Shown: piece after piece, positions 51,924-55,051 of the stretch | How positions within the stretch are numbered: the stretch's first letter is position 1 | Layout: the number at the start of each line of letters is the position of its first letter | Source: Pedobacter sp. ASV28 | GTDB taxonomy: Bacteria; Bacteroidota; Bacteroidia; Sphingobacteriales; Sphingobacteriaceae | Length of the DNA stretch: 55,051 nucleotides | Direction: 5' to 3' | Assembly (NCBI RefSeq): GCF_016428855.1 | Contig: NZ_JAELTN010000037.1 | Location: 1-55,051 of the forward strand | The notes under the pieces: generated by a model | What the model was told of the DNA's origin: nothing | The model's input: only the letters and a program-made list of their open reading frames with translations | Databases searched by the model: none | Program-made: the position numbers and the translations under genes

Positions 51924-52517
51924 CTAACTGATCCAATTGGAGAGTTCTACATATTGCACCCAGCCCACTTTTGTTTTTTTATAAATAGAAATCGTACCAT
52001 ATCCACATAAATTACCACAGCTATAGTCGTAAACAAATAAGCATAATTTTCCATTATCGAAAAATATAGGTGTATTAAATGCATAAAAACCGTGTATTCC
52101 TTTCTTATAGGCACTTTCCCAGAAAAGGTATCGTTGAGGAAGCGCTTTAATGGTATCTGGCGCTAAATATTGTAGCTGAGGCAAAATCTCTTTGGGCAAC
52201 TGTTGCACGCCTAATTTTTTGATTTGATGACGTATGTAGGTTTTATCTTTTTTTGACAAGCATATAAATCGAGGTGTATCAGTACGGCTTTGCCTCATAT
52301 GGTGCAATGTATCTTTGGAAAAAAGTTTTTCCAAACCCTCAATTTGGTATTTAGAAAACCCTGACAAGTAAAAATTACGCCCTTTTTTCAATTGAATTCC
52401 CTTGTTTTGGTTAAAAAACCAATCCAAAAACGCAATGCTCTTTCTATTCAGGTTTTGTGCATTTACAGATAGCGATATACAGAAAAAGCAAACTAATATT
52501 ACCAAACTTATCTTCAT
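51924..52517 (-). CDS. Hypothetical exported protein
   Basis: A 197-residue protein if started at ATG 52517, which gives a clean signal peptide (MKISLVILVCFFCISLSVNA, cleaved before QNLN). An upstream ATG at 52550 would place 11 polar residues before it and is less likely. The mature part is basic with many aromatic residues (FLDWFFNQNKG) and has a late cysteine pair, YDYSCGNLCGYGTI, that may form a disulfide. No family was recognised. It is followed after 70 bases by the M16 gene on the same strand. Confidence 0.68.
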   Translation of the reverse strand: MKISLVILVCFFCISLSVNAQNLNRKSIAFLDWFFNQNKGIQLKKGRNFYLSGFSKYQIEGLEKLFSKDTLHHMRQSRTDTPRFICLSKKDKTYIRHQIKKLGVQQLPKEILPQLQYLAPDTIKALPQRYLFWESAYKKGIHGFYAFNTPIFFDNGKLCLFVYDYSCGNLCGYGTISIYKKTKVGWVQYVELSNWIS

Positions 52518-52650
52518 ATTCTCAGGATTAAATATTGCGCTAATTTCCATAAAATGTAAGCTATTTGTAAGAAACTTTTTTTTACAAACCCTTAGTTTAA
52601 CAACCCTCTAGCAATGGAAATACTTTTACTATCACTGTTCTTGATATAAT

Positions 52651-52716
52651 GTCACGTTGAATTTATCGAAGTATTGGCTACCAATGAAACAAATACTTTG
52701 ACAAGCTCGGGATGAC
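52651..52716. repeat. Palindromic intergenic repeat
   Basis: Two 25-base arms (52651-52675 and 52692-52716) form an imperfect hairpin. One strand of each arm reads like GTCATCCTGAGCTTGTC, a motif I recall as a widespread intergenic repeat. Most mismatches between arms are transitions that still allow G-U pairing. It lies in the gap 52518-52929 before htpG. Confidence 0.6.
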
Positions 52717-52854
52717 AAGCGTTGAAGCAAAAAGATGATAACGGAAAGCGGGACTATCGTACCTAAAAACCACTGTAGCTACTTAAAAAAATTAAAACTT
52801 CCTCAATTTATCGGATTATTGGATAAAAGCCATAAGGTTTGAGCGCCTCCACCT

Positions 52855-52893
52855 GTCATTTTGACTTGTATTTTATTTTGGAACAGGCATTGA
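52855..52893 (+). promoter_or_regulatory. Candidate sigma-54-like promoter and palindrome before htpG
   Basis: TTGGAACAGGCATTGA (52878-52893) resembles a -24/-12 element: GG and the TTG are 10 bases apart, but the -12 GC reads GA. GTCATTTTGAC (52855-52865), a perfect inverted repeat, sits just upstream. No TAnnTTTG box is present between here and the htpG ATG at 52930. Confidence 0.4.
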
Positions 52894-52929
52894 TAAACAA
52901 AGGTATAAGCAAAAAAAATAGTTTAAAAT

Positions 52930-54813
52930 ATGACAACAGAAAAAGGAAGTATTTCCATACACACTGAAAACATTTTCCCTATCATCAAGAAATTCCTGTA
53001 TTCGGACAATGAGATCTTTTTAAGGGAATTAGTTTCTAACGCAGTTGACGCTGTACAAAAAATAAAACGCTTAGGTGCATTAGGGCAGTTTAACGGAGAG
53101 GTGGGTCAACCACTGGTGGAAGTTAAATTGGATGAAAAAGCAAAAACCATTACCATTAGTGACAATGGCTTGGGAATGACTGCCGAAGAGATTAAAAAAT
53201 ACATTAACCAAGTTGCCTTTTCTGGTGCCAGTGAATTTGTGGAGAAATTTAAGGACGCCAAAGATGCGAATGAGATCATTGGTAAATTTGGTTTAGGCTT
53301 CTATTCGGCATTTATGGTAGCTGACTTAGTTGAGATTAATACATTATCTTACCAAGAAGGTGCAGAACCCGCAAAATGGACTTGTGATGGCAGTACCGAA
53401 TTTGAAATCTCTACGGGTACCCGAACCACGCGTGGTACAGATATTATTCTACATATCAATGCAGATAGCGAAGAGTTCTTAAGCCAATACAAGCTTCAGG
53501 AAATTTTAGACAAATATGCCAAGTTCCTTCCTGTTCCCATCAAGTTCGGCACCAAAACTGAACAAGAAGAAGATGGAAAAGATGAAGAAGGCAAACCCAA
53601 ATATAAAAGTGTAGAGGTTGACAATATCGTAAACACGACCAACCCTATCTGGACCAAGGCCCCTGCAGATTTGTCAGATGCCGACTATCTAGACTTCTAC
53701 AAGCAACTCTATCCTTTTTCGGAAGATCCTTTATTCTGGATCCACCTCAATGTAGATTATCCGTTTAACCTTACTGGTGTACTTTATTTCCCTAAGGTGA
53801 AAGAAGATTTCGACATGCAGCGTAACAAGATCAAATTGTTCAGTCGTCAAGTATTTATTACCGATGAGGTTAAGGACATTGTACCTGAGTTTTTAATGCT
53901 GCTTCATGGGGTGATTGATAGTCCTGATATTCCTTTGAACGTATCTAGAAGCTTCTTACAGGCCGACAGCAATGTAAAGAAAATCAACAACTACATCACC
54001 AAAAAAGTAGCAGATAAGCTTGGCGAATTGTTTAAGGCAGACCGCAAAGCTTACGAAGAAAAATGGAGCGATATTGGTCTTTTTGTAAAATACGGAATGA
54101 TCAGCGAGGAAAAATTCTATGACAAGGCTAAAGATTTCGCTTTGCTAACCAATACTAAAAAAGAGAGCTTTACACTAGAAGAGTATAAGGAAAAAATAAG
54201 TCCTGTTCAAACCGATAAGAATGGCAATGTGGTTTATCTATACACCACAGATCCCGATAAACAAGACGGTTTTATACAAGCTGCAGAAAAGAAAGGATAC
54301 GATGTACTGGTGATGAATTCCCCTATCGATGGGCATTTTGTAAGCAGCTTAGAGCAAAAACTAGAAAAAACCTTATTGAAACGCGTTGATTCGAGCGTAG
54401 TTAATCAACTGATAGAAAAAGAGGAAAAGCTAGAATCGGTATTAAGTGAAGAGCAGTCGACTACGGTTAAGGGAATTTTCGAGAAGGCCATTAACAAACC
54501 TGGCTATACGGTAGAAGTTGTTGGACTTCATCCAGAAGATGCTCCGGTAACCATTACCATGGACGAATTCATGCGTCGCATGAAAGATATGGCAAAAATG
54601 GGTGGAGGAATGAATTTTTATGGAAATATGCCCGACAGCTATAAGGTAGCCATCAATGGAAACCACAAATTAGTTAACAAAATTCTAAGTGCCAGCGAAG
54701 AGGAACAAGGTAAATTTGCCAAACAAGCGGTTGACCTGGCCTTGCTTTCGCAGGGAATGTTAACCGGAGCAGAATTAACTGCTTTTGTTAGTCGCAGCGT
54801 AGAGCTGATATAA
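52930..54813 (+). CDS. htpG: Molecular chaperone HtpG (Hsp90)
   Basis: A 627-residue Hsp90. The N-terminal GHKL ATPase has NEIFLRELVSNAVDAVQKI (catalytic Glu and Asn), DNGLGMT and GKFGLGFYSAFMVAD. The middle domain (about 235-480) includes NVSRSFLQ and the C-terminal dimerisation domain follows. It refolds client proteins with ATP, working with DnaK. It is a single-gene unit with an unusual promoter region upstream and a hairpin terminator after it. Length and start are normal for the family. Confidence 0.98.
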   Translation: MTTEKGSISIHTENIFPIIKKFLYSDNEIFLRELVSNAVDAVQKIKRLGALGQFNGEVGQPLVEVKLDEKAKTITISDNGLGMTAEEIKKYINQVAFSGASEFVEKFKDAKDANEIIGKFGLGFYSAFMVADLVEINTLSYQEGAEPAKWTCDGSTEFEISTGTRTTRGTDIILHINADSEEFLSQYKLQEILDKYAKFLPVPIKFGTKTEQEEDGKDEEGKPKYKSVEVDNIVNTTNPIWTKAPADLSDADYLDFYKQLYPFSEDPLFWIHLNVDYPFNLTGVLYFPKVKEDFDMQRNKIKLFSRQVFITDEVKDIVPEFLMLLHGVIDSPDIPLNVSRSFLQADSNVKKINNYITKKVADKLGELFKADRKAYEEKWSDIGLFVKYGMISEEKFYDKAKDFALLTNTKKESFTLEEYKEKISPVQTDKNGNVVYLYTTDPDKQDGFIQAAEKKGYDVLVMNSPIDGHFVSSLEQKLEKTLLKRVDSSVVNQLIEKEEKLESVLSEEQSTTVKGIFEKAINKPGYTVEVVGLHPEDAPVTITMDEFMRRMKDMAKMGGGMNFYGNMPDSYKVAINGNHKLVNKILSASEEEQGKFAKQAVDLALLSQGMLTGAELTAFVSRSVELI

Positions 54814-54832
54814 CAGAAAAATAACTGTAACA

Positions 54833-54907
54833 CCGTCATTGCGAAGATAATGAACTCATCCCTATCATCGGATGGTCAAGTTGCTTCTCTTCACAATGAC
54901 GGTTTTT
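54833..54907 (+). terminator. Terminator of htpG built from a palindromic repeat
   Basis: CCGTCATTGCGAAGA (54833-54847) pairs with TCTTCACAATGACGG (54888-54902), 15 pairs with one mismatch-type pair, followed by TTTTTATTTT. The arm sequence resembles the common CGTCATTGCGAG intergenic repeat, with a 40-base loop that itself has a GATGG/CATC inner pairing. Confidence 0.75.
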
Positions 54908-54924
54908 ATTTTAGAGATATGAGA

Positions 54925-55051
<127 letters not shown>

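Noticed and set aside
1..54924. CRISPR array, tRNA, rRNA or insertion sequence
   Set aside because: I saw no regularly spaced repeats, no cloverleaf pattern and no transposase-like protein; a tRNA scan was not possible here.

Overview
The window is one draft contig from a member of the Bacteroidota, most likely a Pedobacter-like Sphingobacteriaceae. Signs of this are the promoters with the Bacteroidota -7 box TAnnTTTG, two secreted proteins with type IX secretion (T9SS) sorting tails, a TonB-dependent receptor with a carboxypeptidase-regulatory-like N-terminus, ribosomal protein S16 with a long Ala/Glu tail, a carbamoyl-phosphate synthase large subunit without its allosteric domain, and A+T-rich DNA. 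The genome-derived part is only about 68-54924. Both ends are Illumina Nextera adapter and index sequence, and the right end closes with a 53-base poly-G run.

Region 1 (68-21150, all minus strand) is an exopolysaccharide or O-antigen cluster of the Wzx/Wzy type, read from about 21180 leftwards and cut by the left edge. Its promoter-proximal part is framework: GDP-mannose 4,6-dehydratase, a large Wza-like export protein, a TviB/WbpA-type UDP-sugar dehydrogenase and a Wzz-like chain-length protein. Next comes a nucleotide-sugar module: an FnlA-type UDP-GlcNAc 4,6-dehydratase, two DegT-type aminotransferase paralogues and two formyltransferase paralogues. In each paralogue pair one copy has lost its catalytic motifs. 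The distal, very A+T-rich part holds a flippase, an EpsG-like polymerase, four glycosyltransferases, two hexapeptide acetyltransferases, an FkbM methyltransferase, a sugar epimerase and a decayed flippase relic.

Region 2 (21412-32486) is housekeeping: an MFS exporter, a 5'-nucleotidase, rpsP-rimM, then trmD-rplS, an amino-acid dehydrogenase and an MscS channel. The usual rpsP-rimM-trmD-rplS order is broken by a lipoprotein gene and a 3.2 kb opposite-strand gene for a T9SS-secreted PL6 polysaccharide lyase. The lyase promoter carries a tandem TTGGTnnACCAA operator-like palindrome.

Region 3 (32784-38558) has psd, a DUF3820 gene, a TPP-riboswitch-controlled TonB receptor and a PnuC-type transporter with a NadR-like kinase, which together look like vitamin uptake and trapping. 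Region 4 (38559-54813) has carB, hpt, a monofunctional GT51 glycosyltransferase with a large AsmA-like N-terminus, an Mrp-Nfu iron-sulfur pair, cell-envelope proteins, a GHL10 glycosidase with a T9SS tail, def, an M16 peptidase and htpG. Strong intrinsic terminators separate many units.

The most unusual content is the doubled active/degenerate nucleotide-sugar module and the operator at the lyase gene. All calls are from reading the sequence and remembered family motifs; no database search was run.
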